Made by a program: the position numbers and the translations under genes. A stretch of 64,000 nucleotides of DNA from Lachnoanaerobaculum umeaense (GTDB lineage: Bacteria > Bacillota > Clostridia > Lachnospirales > Lachnospiraceae): the NCBI RefSeq assembly GCF_003589745.1, contig NZ_CP032364.1, positions 2,046,001 to 2,110,000 of the forward strand, written 5' to 3'. Each line of letters starts with the position of its first letter. Positions within the stretch are counted from its first letter, which is position 1. This document shows, one piece after another, positions 44,876 through 54,155 of the stretch. A model generated the notes under the pieces. It made no database searches. It was not told the origin of the DNA and was given only the letters and a program-made list of their open reading frames with translations.

Positions 44876-45073
44876 TTAATCCTCATCATAAACAAGACGA
44901 GGTTTCTTCTTAGCATAGGCTGCCTTCAAATATGGAATCTGCTCCCCAGTAACTGCACCCAGATTCGCTTTCACTGTCTGCACAACCTTGCCATCAATAC
45001 GTTTGTTTTCAACAAGGCTGGCATAATAATACTTTTCACCTTTATATTCTTTTGTAAGTATTTTTATAAACAT
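44876..45073 (-). CDS. small conserved protein of the insertion sequence
   Basis: The 65-residue protein (MFIKILTKEYKGEKYYYAS, ending KKKPRLVYDED) resembles the N-terminal piece of IS1634-type transposases, here as a separate frame upstream of the main transposase. The start used is ATG 45071-45073 with GAGGTG upstream; the eight extra codons of the longer frame lack a site. It lies inside the terminal repeats, so it moves with the element. It may regulate or assist transposition. Confidence 0.7.
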   Translation of the reverse strand: MFIKILTKEYKGEKYYYASLVENKRIDGKVVQTVKANLGAVTGEQIPYLKAAYAKKKPRLVYDED

Positions 45074-45366
45074 GCTACACCTCGTAATTTTTCTCACTAC
45101 AAGTATAGCATAATTATCTTTTTTAAACTATCTTTTTGTAATATTTTTCTCACTACTCTTAAGTTAATGACATTGTATATTTAAAGGATTTATGGCGTTA
45201 TTTTGTTTACTCAAGCTCTATTCACAATATTTTGTGCCATCATTTTTATATTACTTTACTGTACTATATTGTACTGATTTTAACTTTTGATGTCCATATT
45301 TTTTCTTTTACCGCTTTTTTGTACTCAAAATGCACTCAAAACAACTCTCATATAAATATACCTTTT

Positions 45367-46374
45367 TTAGTATTCTACTTTTTGATAACCTGGCAAAAAA
45401 ATTTCATTCACAATATCATCTAACTTATAATCTTTTGCTATCGTTCTATACACATAAATATCCTTAGGTTTACATTTTATCATTTCTTTTATATATTTTT
45501 CACAATCTATTTTATTGCCCAAATACTTATGCCCACAAGAAATTTCACTTATATTAATTTCTTTAAATATACTATCTATAGTAATCATGCCTTGTTCCTC
45601 ATCGAGAATTTCTCTTAATGATTTTTGTGGATTACTCAATATTTTTAAGTCATTTGTAAACATCGAATCTTGTCCCGGCTTTAATATACCCTTGTATTTA
45701 TTACCAGATTCCCCTGAAATAGAAGTCCTTCTAGATATTTGTTGTCTTATTCCATTCATTATTTTGGGGCAGTCATATGCTATTATCCTAAATTCATTTT
45801 CAATATCTGTAAATTTTTCATCCATTTCTCTACATAATAATGGGAAAGATAATGTATTATAAATTTGAACTGCTTCATTCATATCGAGTTTATCAAAAAA
45901 CAGATCTTCTATCGCACACATATTAGCAATATATATATTAGTAGCACGCTCTTGATTAAGTTGATTTATACTATCTACATATGACATTTTAGCCCCAAAA
46001 AACTCTTTACCTATCGCAGTTTGTGTAAGTTTATCAATTTTCACATTTACTGCAATAAACTGATAATCATCATCAAATTTTTCCAGCCACTCTAAAGAAT
46101 TATCATTTAAAACATGAAAATATGTTATATATATATATGGAATATAAAAATCTATTAATAGTGAATATAAAAAACTTGGTTCATTAAGTTCTGTTATTTT
46201 TTCTCGTGTGAAATAGGCTAGTGCTTTAACTAAATTTTTCTCATAATAATCTGAATATTCATAACCAGTTATAGGTGGTTTTAATACGGCAGATAAGATA
46301 TCTCTACAATCAACAATACCTTTTTTTATTTTTCTTGCGTATTGTTCCCCTTTTATACCACGAATAATAATCAC
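45367..46374 (-). CDS. unknown protein, 335 residues, beside an RHH protein
   Basis: I do not recognise the family. The start used is GTG 46372-46374, eight bases after GGAGG; the longer frame to 46428 reads through that site. The protein begins with a strand-like VIIIRGIKGEQYARKIKKGI and is soluble, with no signal peptide. The Arg-Gly strand and following YA helix recall FRG or ADP-ribosyltransferase-like folds, but the match is too weak to name. It follows a small ribbon-helix-helix protein gene by about 90 bases, and IS DNA begins 180 bases downstream. Confidence 0.6.
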   Translation of the reverse strand: MIIIRGIKGEQYARKIKKGIVDCRDILSAVLKPPITGYEYSDYYEKNLVKALAYFTREKITELNEPSFLYSLLIDFYIPYIYITYFHVLNDNSLEWLEKFDDDYQFIAVNVKIDKLTQTAIGKEFFGAKMSYVDSINQLNQERATNIYIANMCAIEDLFFDKLDMNEAVQIYNTLSFPLLCREMDEKFTDIENEFRIIAYDCPKIMNGIRQQISRRTSISGESGNKYKGILKPGQDSMFTNDLKILSNPQKSLREILDEEQGMITIDSIFKEINISEISCGHKYLGNKIDCEKYIKEMIKCKPKDIYVYRTIAKDYKLDDIVNEIFLPGYQKVEY

Positions 46375-46465
46375 TAAGCTATCCTCCACATTACATTTAC
46401 CATTTTTTATTATATTGATAAATATCACTAATAAAATATCTTCAAGTACAACTTTAACTCAAAGC

Positions 46466-46699
46466 TCACTTTTCCTCAACCCTACAATTCTCAATCGCAT
46501 ACTCCAATAATAAACCAATAAGTTCATTACGGCTATGACCAGTCTGTGTGGAAATATTATCAAGTTTTGAAACTATTTCTTCTTTAATACGAATAGAGAA
46601 TGTCCTATATCCATCGTCACCTTTTGCTCGTTTATGTTTTATAATCAAATTACCACATGGAAATTGATAAATGCACCAGCTAATATTGTCGAATCTCAA
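46466..46699 (-). CDS. ribbon-helix-helix (Arc/CopG-like) protein
   Basis: The C-terminal ~48 residues (YRTFSIRIKEEIVSKLDNIS, TGHSRNELIGLLLEYAIENC) form a ribbon-helix-helix fold: a beta strand followed by two helices, as in Arc/CopG/antitoxin-type DNA-binding proteins. The N-terminal ~25 residues (MRFDNISWCIYQF) look odd, and a downstream TTG codon after CGN may be the real start. It is just upstream of the unknown 335-residue gene and could regulate it, like an antitoxin and toxin, but the pairing is inference. Confidence 0.7.
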   Translation of the reverse strand: MRFDNISWCIYQFPCGNLIIKHKRAKGDDGYRTFSIRIKEEIVSKLDNISTQTGHSRNELIGLLLEYAIENCRVEEK

Positions 46700-46780
46700 T
46701 ATGAATGGCTGTTTCTTATTTCTTCTATGATCTGCTTTCGCCTTGAGTTTAAAAGTTTTTTATTTTCCACTATTTACAAA

Positions 46781-46811
46781 AAAGCCTCCCCGTAAAATGA
46801 TGGAAGGCTTT
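46781..46811 (-). terminator. terminator after the guaA operon
   Basis: AAAGCCT and AGGCTTT arms, with CCATCATTTTACGGGG between and a T-run (TTTTTTG) after it on the minus strand. It ends the guaA and small-protein transcript. Confidence 0.7.
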
Positions 46812-46831
46812 CTATTATTTAATTTGTTAAT

Positions 46832-47122
46832 CTAATTTAAATCACTTTGAAAAATTGCAATTGACGGATAATGATTCAGCTCTTCAAGGTTAGTATCTAA
46901 AGGAACACTGTAAACCATAAAATATCTTTCGGGATATTTCGCCTCAAATTCCTCAATTTTCTTTACGACAAGCTCCTTGTTTTCAGATACAAACATTACC
47001 GAAACTACACCTACTTTTTCTTCTGTATTCTCATTTTCTGACTTATCAACATAACCTGACAAAATTATTTTTAAAGAATCTTTACCATTCAACCCTTCTT
47101 TAATTAATTTTTCATCTGTCAT
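46832..47122 (-). CDS. hypothetical protein, 96 residues, in operon with guaA
   Basis: I do not recognise the family. It is soluble, with VGVVSVMFVSENKELVVKKI in the middle and PERYFMVYSVPLDTNL near the end, a small alpha-beta fold. It starts 12 bases after guaA on the same strand, with AGGAAGAAAAAG upstream, so it should be co-transcribed. It may help or regulate purine supply, but nothing in the sequence shows this. Confidence 0.7.
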   Translation of the reverse strand: MTDEKLIKEGLNGKDSLKIILSGYVDKSENENTEEKVGVVSVMFVSENKELVVKKIEEFEAKYPERYFMVYSVPLDTNLEELNHYPSIAIFQSDLN

Positions 47123-47134
47123 CTTTTTCTTCCT

Positions 47135-48688
47135 TTACTCAAGCTCAATAGTTCCCGGTGGCTTGCTTGTGATATCATAGAGTACCCTATTTACATGGTC
47201 TACCTCATTGATAATCCTGTTGGTCACCTTTTCAAGTACTTCCCAAGGGAGTCTGGCAGCCTCTGCTGTCATAAAATCTATTGTCTTAACTGCACGAAGT
47301 GCTATGGCATAGTCATAAGTTCTGTAATCGCCCATTACTCCTACGCTTCTCATATTAGTAAGAGCTGCAAAGTACTGGTTGATTTCCTGTGAAAGTCCTG
47401 CCTTATCTATTTCCTCACGGTATATAGCGTCTGCATCCTGAACTATCTTTACCTTCTCGGCTGTAACTTCACCTATTATTCTTATTCCAAGCCCCGGTCC
47501 CGGGAATGGCTGACGGAATACAAGATGCTTCGGTATGCCAAGCTCAAGTCCCGCCTTTCTTACCTCATCCTTGAAAAGATCTCTAAGCGGCTCTATGATT
47601 TCCTTGAAATCAACATAGTCAGGGAGTCCTCCTACATTGTGATGTGACTTTATAACCACACTCTCACCGCCAAGTCCTGATTCCACAACATCAGGGTAAA
47701 TTGTTCCCTGTACTAAGAAATCTACTTTGCCGATTTTTTTCGCCTCTTCTTCAAAGACTCTGATAAATTCCTCACCTATTATCTTACGCTTCTTTTCAGG
47801 CTCGCTTACACCTGCAAGTTTTGAGTAGAATCTTTCCGCTGCATTTACTCTTATGAAGTTTAGCTTATAATTGCCGTTCGGTCCGAATACAGCCTCAACC
47901 TCATCACCTTCATTTTTTCTAAGAAGTCCATGGTCTACAAATACACAAGTAAGGTTTTCGCCTACCGCCTTGCTGAGCATTACTGCTGCAACCGATGAGT
48001 CAACACCGCCTGAAAGTGCACAAAGTACCTTACCATTGCCTACCTTTTCTTTTATTGCCTTTATACTGTTTTCTACAAAGGCATCCATTTTCCAGTTACA
48101 TTCACATTTGCAGACATTCTTTATAAAGTTTCCAAGCATTACAGAACCGTACTCTGAATGCAAAACTTCAGGGTGGAACTGAATTCCATAGAGATTCTTT
48201 GCCGTATTCTCATAAGAAGCTACCGGACAGTCATCACTATGTGATGTAATCTCAAATCCTTCACCAAGTTTACTTATATAGTCTGTATGGCTCATCCACA
48301 CAATACTTTCCTTCGGCACATTCTCAAACAATGCACTGTCAGTCTTATCCACTGTCAGTTTGATTTTACCATACTCTCTTACACTTGCTCTTTCTACCTT
48401 TCCACCAAGTAGATGCTGCATAAGCTGTGCACCGTAGCATAGTCCAAGTACAGGAACTCCAAGTTCAAAAAGCTCTTTTGAATATGTAGCTGAATCAGGC
48501 AGATAGCAGCTGTCCGGTCCTCCTGTAAGTATGATTCCCCTCGGATTTTTCTTCTTGATCTCTTCTAAAGGGGTTTTATATGAATAGATCTCACAATATA
48601 CATTGTTTTCTCTTACTCTTCTTGCAACTAATTGATTGTACTGGCCTCCAAAGTCCAAAACAATTATAAGTTCCTGCTTTAATTCCAT
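47135..48688 (-). CDS. guaA: GMP synthase (glutamine-hydrolysing)
   Basis: The 517-residue enzyme turns XMP into GMP. The N-terminal amidotransferase has Cys84 in GLCYGAQ and His172/Glu174 in QFHPEV. The ATP-pyrophosphatase domain has SGGVDSS at 226-232. The C-terminal dimer domain ends with [17 protein letters not shown], the family ending. Length is normal and no residue is missing. No purine riboswitch is visible in the ~100 bases upstream. Confidence 0.98.
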   Translation of the reverse strand: MELKQELIIVLDFGGQYNQLVARRVRENNVYCEIYSYKTPLEEIKKKNPRGIILTGGPDSCYLPDSATYSKELFELGVPVLGLCYGAQLMQHLLGGKVERASVREYGKIKLTVDKTDSALFENVPKESIVWMSHTDYISKLGEGFEITSHSDDCPVASYENTAKNLYGIQFHPEVLHSEYGSVMLGNFIKNVCKCECNWKMDAFVENSIKAIKEKVGNGKVLCALSGGVDSSVAAVMLSKAVGENLTCVFVDHGLLRKNEGDEVEAVFGPNGNYKLNFIRVNAAERFYSKLAGVSEPEKKRKIIGEEFIRVFEEEAKKIGKVDFLVQGTIYPDVVESGLGGESVVIKSHHNVGGLPDYVDFKEIIEPLRDLFKDEVRKAGLELGIPKHLVFRQPFPGPGLGIRIIGEVTAEKVKIVQDADAIYREEIDKAGLSQEINQYFAALTNMRSVGVMGDYRTYDYAIALRAVKTIDFMTAEAARLPWEVLEKVTNRIINEVDHVNRVLYDITSKPPGTIELE

Positions 48689-48786
48689 CTGTATCTCCTA
48701 TACTTGATAAATTAATTTGTACATACAATAATATATCCTAAATAGAATAAAAACGCAAATATTCTATCACTCTTAAACGTACAATT

Positions 48787-49800
48787 TTACTTCTCAGGTT
48801 TGTCCCTCGCAACGCTTGTTGAAACTATAAAATTTCTCATATTCTTACTTTCATCAATTCGTATATAAGCATAATACTCATTCCAGAATATAGAATCACT
48901 GTTGGTACGCCATGATATTCCATATACAGAGTCTGTAGGCTCGAATTCATTCGGTATTAGCCAAAGTTTCTTTTTGAAAATATTTTTTACATTATCTGTA
49001 TCAAAAGTGTCTAATAGATCCAGATCTTCAAGCTTAATATCTATGCCGGCATTTTTCACTGCATTCTCGCAGTCCTCATCCATATAGAAATTCACTACCT
49101 TCGAATCTGTTATAGCAACATCTTTGTCAAGACTTCCATACAAATCTATTGCACCTATGAGTGTATCATCTTTAACTAATAAATATGGTGCTCCCCTTAA
49201 AGTCTCTCCGGTACTTCTATATCCCTTTTCTACAGTAAGATTCTGATTTCTCTCATACTTGGTATAAGAACCGTTTGTCAGCAATTCACTGTACTCATAT
49301 GTATCGTCATCATTCATTATATATATGTCAAAGCCTTCATCTATAAGGTCTGAAACACTTGTTTTACTCAGTGTTACTTCCATACTTCCTACAGTCATTA
49401 CAGGTGGCTTCACCGGTAAACCTATAAGAATATATCCAAAGCACAAGAAAACAAACAATAATGCCAATACTGAAAGAGTAAATATAGCATTATATGTACG
49501 CTTTCTTGCATTAAAAAAAGCTCTCACAGGTATTGCTATAATCATTCCGCCAAGAGCCGCAGCCCCTGATCCCATAACGCTCATTAACTTCAGAACTATC
49601 AGTACTGTGATAACTATACTTAGAATATATAAAAATATCTCACCGGTTTTCATTTTACTGGTATCTGTTTGAGTATTTGCCACTCCTCGCATACCATATA
49701 CTGAACTTTTCTTCAGGCTACTTCTAAGCCAGAGTGCTATAGCAGTAAAGCAAACTCCAAGGAAAACCATTAATCCTATAAATACTAATCTGACACTCAT
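48787..49800 (-). CDS. membrane protein with large extracellular-type domain
   Basis: The 337-residue protein has four hydrophobic segments in the first ~130 residues (near 4-24, 51-75, 78-95 and 104-128), then a soluble domain with a DUF-like mix of acidic strands (TVGSMEVTLSKTSVSDLIDE, ending NFIVSTSVARDKPEK). The start used is ATG 49798-49800 with AGGAGGG upstream; the longer frame has no site. I do not recognise the family. It is probably anchored with the C-terminal domain outside the cell. Confidence 0.65.
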   Translation of the reverse strand: MSVRLVFIGLMVFLGVCFTAIALWLRSSLKKSSVYGMRGVANTQTDTSKMKTGEIFLYILSIVITVLIVLKLMSVMGSGAAALGGMIIAIPVRAFFNARKRTYNAIFTLSVLALLFVFLCFGYILIGLPVKPPVMTVGSMEVTLSKTSVSDLIDEGFDIYIMNDDDTYEYSELLTNGSYTKYERNQNLTVEKGYRSTGETLRGAPYLLVKDDTLIGAIDLYGSLDKDVAITDSKVVNFYMDEDCENAVKNAGIDIKLEDLDLLDTFDTDNVKNIFKKKLWLIPNEFEPTDSVYGISWRTNSDSIFWNEYYAYIRIDESKNMRNFIVSTSVARDKPEK

Positions 49801-49940
49801 ACTTACCCTCCTATTTACGTATTTACATATGATTATTCTACCATATTTTATATAAATTTTTTTAATTTTTGAAAAAAAGCATTCCAAATTTCTTTTTCAT
49901 ATGTTATCATAACACAAATTTTTCTTTACTGAGGAATAAG

Positions 49941-50095
49941 GGAAAATTAGCGCCAGGGCTTCGGGAATTCCCCTAGCCGACGAGGTAAACAGTTATCGAA
50001 AGATTCGGCGGATGCTGTTTCGGAGTAGTGCATCGTAAGAGAAAGAAAAAAAGCGAAATCAAGATCGTAACAAAAGCTTTCTTCGCACAATAAAC
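49941..50095 (+). ncRNA. glmS self-cleaving ribozyme (glucosamine 6-phosphate riboswitch)
   Basis: The glmS leader contains the ribozyme core: TTAGCGCCAGGGCTTC with cleavage expected between A49949 and G49950, then the conserved CCGACGAGGTAAACAG, TTATCGAAAGATTCGGCGGA and TGCTGTTTCGGAG, and a 3' stem (GAAAG/CTTTC) near 50043-50090. Glucosamine 6-phosphate acts as cofactor; cleavage of the mRNA lowers GlmS synthesis when product is plentiful. It lies 23 bases before the glmS start. Confidence 0.95.
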
Positions 50096-50117
50096 AATTA
50101 AATAGGAGAAAAATACT

Positions 50118-51959
50118 ATGTGCGGTATTGTTGGTTTTGTTGGGCAGGGGAATACAAAGGATATTCTACTGTCCGGTCTTTTGCGTCTTGAATACAGAGG
50201 CTATGATTCTGCCGGAATAGCCCTATATTCTCATCCTTTTACTGTGGTAAAATCTGTAGGTAAATTGGAGGAACTGAAAAAAAAGGTTATAGCTTCCAAG
50301 GAATGTGTGTTTCCCTGCTCTATGGGAATCGGTCACACACGTTGGGCAACTCATGGTAAGGCTGATGAAAAAAATTCTCATCCACACTTATCTATGAATA
50401 AAGAAGTGGTGCTGGTTCATAACGGTATTATTGAAAATTTTGTAGATTTAAAGAACTTTTTACAAGAAAAAGGATACAGTTTCTACTCAGAAACCGATAC
50501 CGAGATTGCTGTAAACCTGATTGAATATTTTTACTTGAAAGAAAAGAATATTTTAAAGACTCTCTTCTTAGTTCAAAAAGAGTTGAAAGGTTCTTACGCC
50601 CTTGCAATTATGTTCGAAGGTGATGCAAATACTCTTTATGCAATGAGGAAGGACAGTCCTTTGATTGTAGGAAAGGGCGAAAACTCTTTTTATATTGCCT
50701 CAGATATTTCAGCATTTTTGGACTATACAAATGAAATATATGTCTTGGAAAACAAGGAGATTTTAAGCCTTTCAGAAAATGAAATACATATTTATAACAA
50801 AAATAAGGAAGAGATAAAACGCTCTTCCACTATAGCCAATCTTGATCAAAGCCGAATTCATAAAGGAGAATATCTACATTTTATGGAGAAGGAAATCTTT
50901 GAGCAACCACATGCTGTGAAAGATACTCTGCTTTATGCCTGCGGTAAAGAAAATGATGACTTTTCCTATGAAGCCTTCTCTATGAGTGAAAGAGATTTTA
51001 AAGATATTAGAAGAGTCAGAATAATCGCATGTGGATCTGCATACCATGTAGGCTATGTATTAAAGTCAGTTTGTGAAAGTCTGGCAAGAGTTCCGGTACA
51101 GGTGGAGCTTGCAAGTGAGTTTCGCTACAATCATCCAATTTTAGAAGATGGCGAACTGGTTATCAGTATAAGCCAGTCAGGAGAGACTGCGGATACTTTG
51201 GCTGCAGTAAAAGAAGCAAAGAAATTTGGAGCAAAAACTCTTTCCATTGTAAATGTCAAGGGATCTGCAATTGCCGAGGAATCCGACTTTGTCTTTTATA
51301 CACAGGCAGGACCTGAAATTGCAGTCGCCACTACAAAGGCATATAGCTGTCAGCTTGTTGCAGGTTACATTTTCTCAATACTTTTAGCTAAAGCAAAGGG
51401 TAAAATTAAAGATGAAGAAACTCATAGCCTCAGAGATGAACTTTTCCTTCTACCGGGTAAGATTCAACAATGTCTTTCCCTAGATGGTGAAATCCTACCT
51501 ATGGCAAAGAAGCTGAAGGACTCCGACGATATTTTCTTCCTTGGAAGAGGTCTTGACTGGGCAATCTCCATGGAAGGAGCTTTGAAGCTTAAAGAAATCA
51601 GCTATATTCACTGTGAAAGCTACAGCAGCGGTGAGCTAAAGCATGGTACAATAAGTCTAATAGAAAAAGACAGTCCTGTAATCGCTCTTCTTTCCCAGGA
51701 GGAACTCGCCGGAAAAAGTATTTCAAATATTCACGAGGTAAAAAGTCGCGGGGCAAAATGCTTTGCTCTCACAATGGAAAATATTTCTATAGATGAGAAT
51801 GACTTTGTACAAAATCTTAGTGTACCAAGTACCCATCCTCTCTTTGCCGGAAGCCTTTTGGTAGTTCCACTGCAGTTTCTCTCCTATCAGGTCAGCCTCT
51901 TAAAAGGATTAGATCCTGATAAGCCAAGAAATCTAGCAAAGTCTGTTACGGTAGAATAA
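50118..51959 (+). CDS. glmS: glutamine--fructose-6-phosphate aminotransferase
   Basis: The 613-residue enzyme makes glucosamine 6-phosphate for the cell wall. Cys2 follows the start Met (MCGIVGFVG), as needed for the glutaminase domain, which has RLEYRGYDSAGIA and HTRWATHGKAD. Two SIS sugar-binding domains follow (ISQSGETADTLAA and CESYSSGELKHG). The end LAKSVTVE is normal. It is controlled by the upstream ribozyme. AGGAGAA lies before the ATG. Confidence 0.98.
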   Translation: MCGIVGFVGQGNTKDILLSGLLRLEYRGYDSAGIALYSHPFTVVKSVGKLEELKKKVIASKECVFPCSMGIGHTRWATHGKADEKNSHPHLSMNKEVVLVHNGIIENFVDLKNFLQEKGYSFYSETDTEIAVNLIEYFYLKEKNILKTLFLVQKELKGSYALAIMFEGDANTLYAMRKDSPLIVGKGENSFYIASDISAFLDYTNEIYVLENKEILSLSENEIHIYNKNKEEIKRSSTIANLDQSRIHKGEYLHFMEKEIFEQPHAVKDTLLYACGKENDDFSYEAFSMSERDFKDIRRVRIIACGSAYHVGYVLKSVCESLARVPVQVELASEFRYNHPILEDGELVISISQSGETADTLAAVKEAKKFGAKTLSIVNVKGSAIAEESDFVFYTQAGPEIAVATTKAYSCQLVAGYIFSILLAKAKGKIKDEETHSLRDELFLLPGKIQQCLSLDGEILPMAKKLKDSDDIFFLGRGLDWAISMEGALKLKEISYIHCESYSSGELKHGTISLIEKDSPVIALLSQEELAGKSISNIHEVKSRGAKCFALTMENISIDENDFVQNLSVPSTHPLFAGSLLVVPLQFLSYQVSLLKGLDPDKPRNLAKSVTVE

Positions 51960-51994
51960 ACTATAGCTTCCAAAAAAGAGTACAATTATTCAAA

Positions 51995-52020
51995 GGGGCT
52001 GCCATTTCCCGACAGCCCCT
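51995..52020. repeat. solo IS1182-type end acting as the glmS terminator
   Basis: GGGGCTG (51995-52001) and CAGCCCC (52013-52019) form a hairpin. Its bases 52000-52019 are exactly the reverse complement of the left end of the IS1182 element (56108-56127). It is an IS end without an IS, in the right place to end glmS transcription. Confidence 0.75.
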
Positions 52021-52064
52021 AAAACATATTCTTATTTTGTATAAGTTTTAAATTTATTAAAATA

Positions 52065-52321
52065 TTACTTTGTAGGTGGTGCATCCTTACTACGTTTAAA
52101 TACCATTGTGCTGCCCTCAATGTCAAATGTTAATTCATCGCCCTTTATAATATAGTCCAAGTCTTCTCCCTCTATTGTAATCTTACAGTCACTCCACTTT
52201 AGATCTGTCGCTTCACCTACATAAGACATTGTACCGGTTCCATTATCTTTTAATATTACATAACAATCATCCAGTTCAATAACTACTGCCGTAAGTTACC
52301 ACCCTCAATTTGATAACGCAT
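52065..52321 (-). pseudogene. small protein gene with one frameshift
   Basis: From ATG 52319-52321 (GAGGAAAA site) the frame reads MRYQIEGGNL, then a stop. One base shifted, it reads AVVIELDDCYVILKDNGTGT, then EGEDLDYIIKGDELTFDIEG and ends DAPPTK at 52065-52067. The body resembles the C-terminal domain of small lipoproteins such as the one at 58.3 kb (strand-rich, ends with an FxR-type strand). The signal peptide is absent. One indel disrupts an otherwise intact ~84-codon gene. Confidence 0.65.
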
Positions 52322-52379
52322 ATTTTCCTCTTTTTGTATTAATTTTAAATTTCTTATTATTATAGATTATATATCATTT

Positions 52380-54128
52380 TTATCCGGAGATGCTTAAGCC
52401 TTCAAATATCTCAAACAATCCTTTGCCATCAATACTTATATCACCATACTCTTCATCAATGTCAAATGTAATCCTATAACAATCTCCCTCATATTCTAAC
52501 AGATCTTTATTCTTTAATTCTATGTAATTACCATAGCCTTCACCTATCGAAGATACCAATACATCAGATTCATCAAGCATTATTACATCTATATAAGCAT
52601 CTGTTTCATCAACACCATATAAAGGCAAAATATATGTATCTGCCGGTATTGTTACATTGGGTTTTTTCACTTTACCATTTTCATCCACTACACTGCATTT
52701 GAGATCTACTAATGTTTTATATGCTCGATCATCAATAATTCTGCCTCTCTCATCATTTGTTTGTAATCTGCCATCATCAGCAACAAACCATTCCCTTGAA
52801 ATAATAAATAAATATAGTAGATTGCCCATTGATTGACCCTTAAAAGATTTAACATCTGTAAATGTTTCATCTAGACTTTCATATGTTGCAATATTACCAT
52901 TCTGACTCCAATCGGAATATAAATTTCCCAATGATAAATATACGAATTCATCATTATCTAAATCTAAGTCTGTCAATCCAAAAATATGTAATCTTTCTAT
53001 TTCATCAGAAATAAACACATACATATAATAATTGCCATTCTTTTTTATAATATAAGATTTACTATCATATCCGGATAATTCTCTACTTTGATCACCTACC
53101 AAAATATTAATTCCATCCTCATATATATTCAATGTTTCCGGATTCTGTTTATAAATATTATTTACAGCTATAGCATCACTTCTACCATCGCCGTCAACAT
53201 CCAAGTGTAATGTCATATTCCCTGCTACTATTGGAACCACATAGTCATTTTCCTCATATACATATTTTTGATTAAATATCTCCTCATTCTCTTCAAAAGA
53301 TATTGTAATAACTTGAGGACCATCGGTCTCAGCTCCCAAAACTCTTGTATCAAAATATACAGTTACACCCATCGGACTTATAGTCCAAACAAGATTATCA
53401 TAATTACTTTCCCTTAGGGCATCTGCATATTCTGAAGGATTTTGAATATTAATCTCCTCATAGTCTTCATATACTCTTTTGTCCACCAGCTCGAAAAATG
53501 TTTTATCATCTTTTACCACATCCAAAAAGTTCAGCCTATTTCCTGTAGATGTATCAAAGCTTACAGAATTCCTTGAATATCTTTCAGATGCACCATAATC
53601 ATATTTTGTATAATTGAGTATGCTTACCACATCTTTATCGGCTCTCATTATATAACTGTCAGTTTCTTCTGTGAAAACTTTTTCACCATATCCCTCCAGT
53701 CTATTAGACTCTTCTTCTTTGGCAAAGTTTTCGAATATTTCCCTTGTACTTGCGAATTGTTCATCTACTTCTTTATTATATTCCTCAAATGCAGCTATAA
53801 GAGGTTCGAACTCTTCCCCATCATCTTCTAATTGTATATACTTATACTCTATATGATATAAGGTCATACCTAAGTCATCATATGATTCCTCTCCCACTTT
53901 CTTTAGGACTATATGAGGCTTTGAATGTGGCTTTTTCTCTCGTTTTGTATCTGTTTTCTTGTCAACTTTCTTTTTGGATTCTTTCTTACCGGAATCCTTT
54001 TTCTTTATAGCTTCAGTTTCAGTATCAGACTTATCATTTTCAACACCTGTATGAAACGAAGGCATACATGATACTAATGAGAACATAATCAAAATGCAAA
54101 ATATCAATAATCTTATCTTATGCTTCAT
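52380..54128 (-). CDS. large lipoprotein with DUF3298/RsiV-like domain and calcium-type loop
   Basis: The 582-residue protein has a lipoprotein signal (lipobox LVSC, Cys21), a Lys/Asp/Glu-rich linker (~30-75), a DUF3298/RsiV-like domain (~75-295; SVSFDTSTGNRLNFLDVVKD), an EF-hand-like loop LDVDGDGRSD (~308-317), then a strand-rich part ending LFEIFEGLSISG. It is exposed on the cell surface. It lies 28 bases after the paralogous gene upstream, so the two were one operon. The ligand is unknown; the acidic loop may bind calcium. Confidence 0.82.
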   Translation of the reverse strand: MKHKIRLLIFCILIMFSLVSCMPSFHTGVENDKSDTETEAIKKKDSGKKESKKKVDKKTDTKREKKPHSKPHIVLKKVGEESYDDLGMTLYHIEYKYIQLEDDGEEFEPLIAAFEEYNKEVDEQFASTREIFENFAKEEESNRLEGYGEKVFTEETDSYIMRADKDVVSILNYTKYDYGASERYSRNSVSFDTSTGNRLNFLDVVKDDKTFFELVDKRVYEDYEEINIQNPSEYADALRESNYDNLVWTISPMGVTVYFDTRVLGAETDGPQVITISFEENEEIFNQKYVYEENDYVVPIVAGNMTLHLDVDGDGRSDAIAVNNIYKQNPETLNIYEDGINILVGDQSRELSGYDSKSYIIKKNGNYYMYVFISDEIERLHIFGLTDLDLDNDEFVYLSLGNLYSDWSQNGNIATYESLDETFTDVKSFKGQSMGNLLYLFIISREWFVADDGRLQTNDERGRIIDDRAYKTLVDLKCSVVDENGKVKKPNVTIPADTYILPLYGVDETDAYIDVIMLDESDVLVSSIGEGYGNYIELKNKDLLEYEGDCYRITFDIDEEYGDISIDGKGLFEIFEGLSISG

Positions 54129-54155
54129 TTTACTACCCTTTCAGTAATACCAATA

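Larger units (their letters stand above)
43401..45176 (-). mobile_element. IS4/IS1634-superfamily insertion sequence
   Basis: The element has perfect 18-bp terminal inverted repeats (ACAATGTCATTAACTTAA at 43401-43418, its complement at 45159-45176) and an 8-bp direct repeat ATATTTAA immediately outside both ends (43393-43400 and 45177-45184). It is 1776 bp and carries a transposase and a small upstream frame, both minus-strand. A hairpin GAGCATAC/GTATGCTC with T-run lies near 43431-43456 inside the left end. Subterminal copies of GTAGTGAGAAA occur in the right end. Confidence 0.9.

Noticed and set aside
45185..45366. Attachment site or integrase tail beside the IS
   Set aside because: A short repeat (CACTCAAAA type) and a possible tail reading FECILSTKKR were seen, but no recombinase gene or matching second site is in the window.
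48689..48786. Purine riboswitch before guaA
   Set aside because: The gap of about 100 bases is AT-rich and lacks the paired loops of the purine aptamer.
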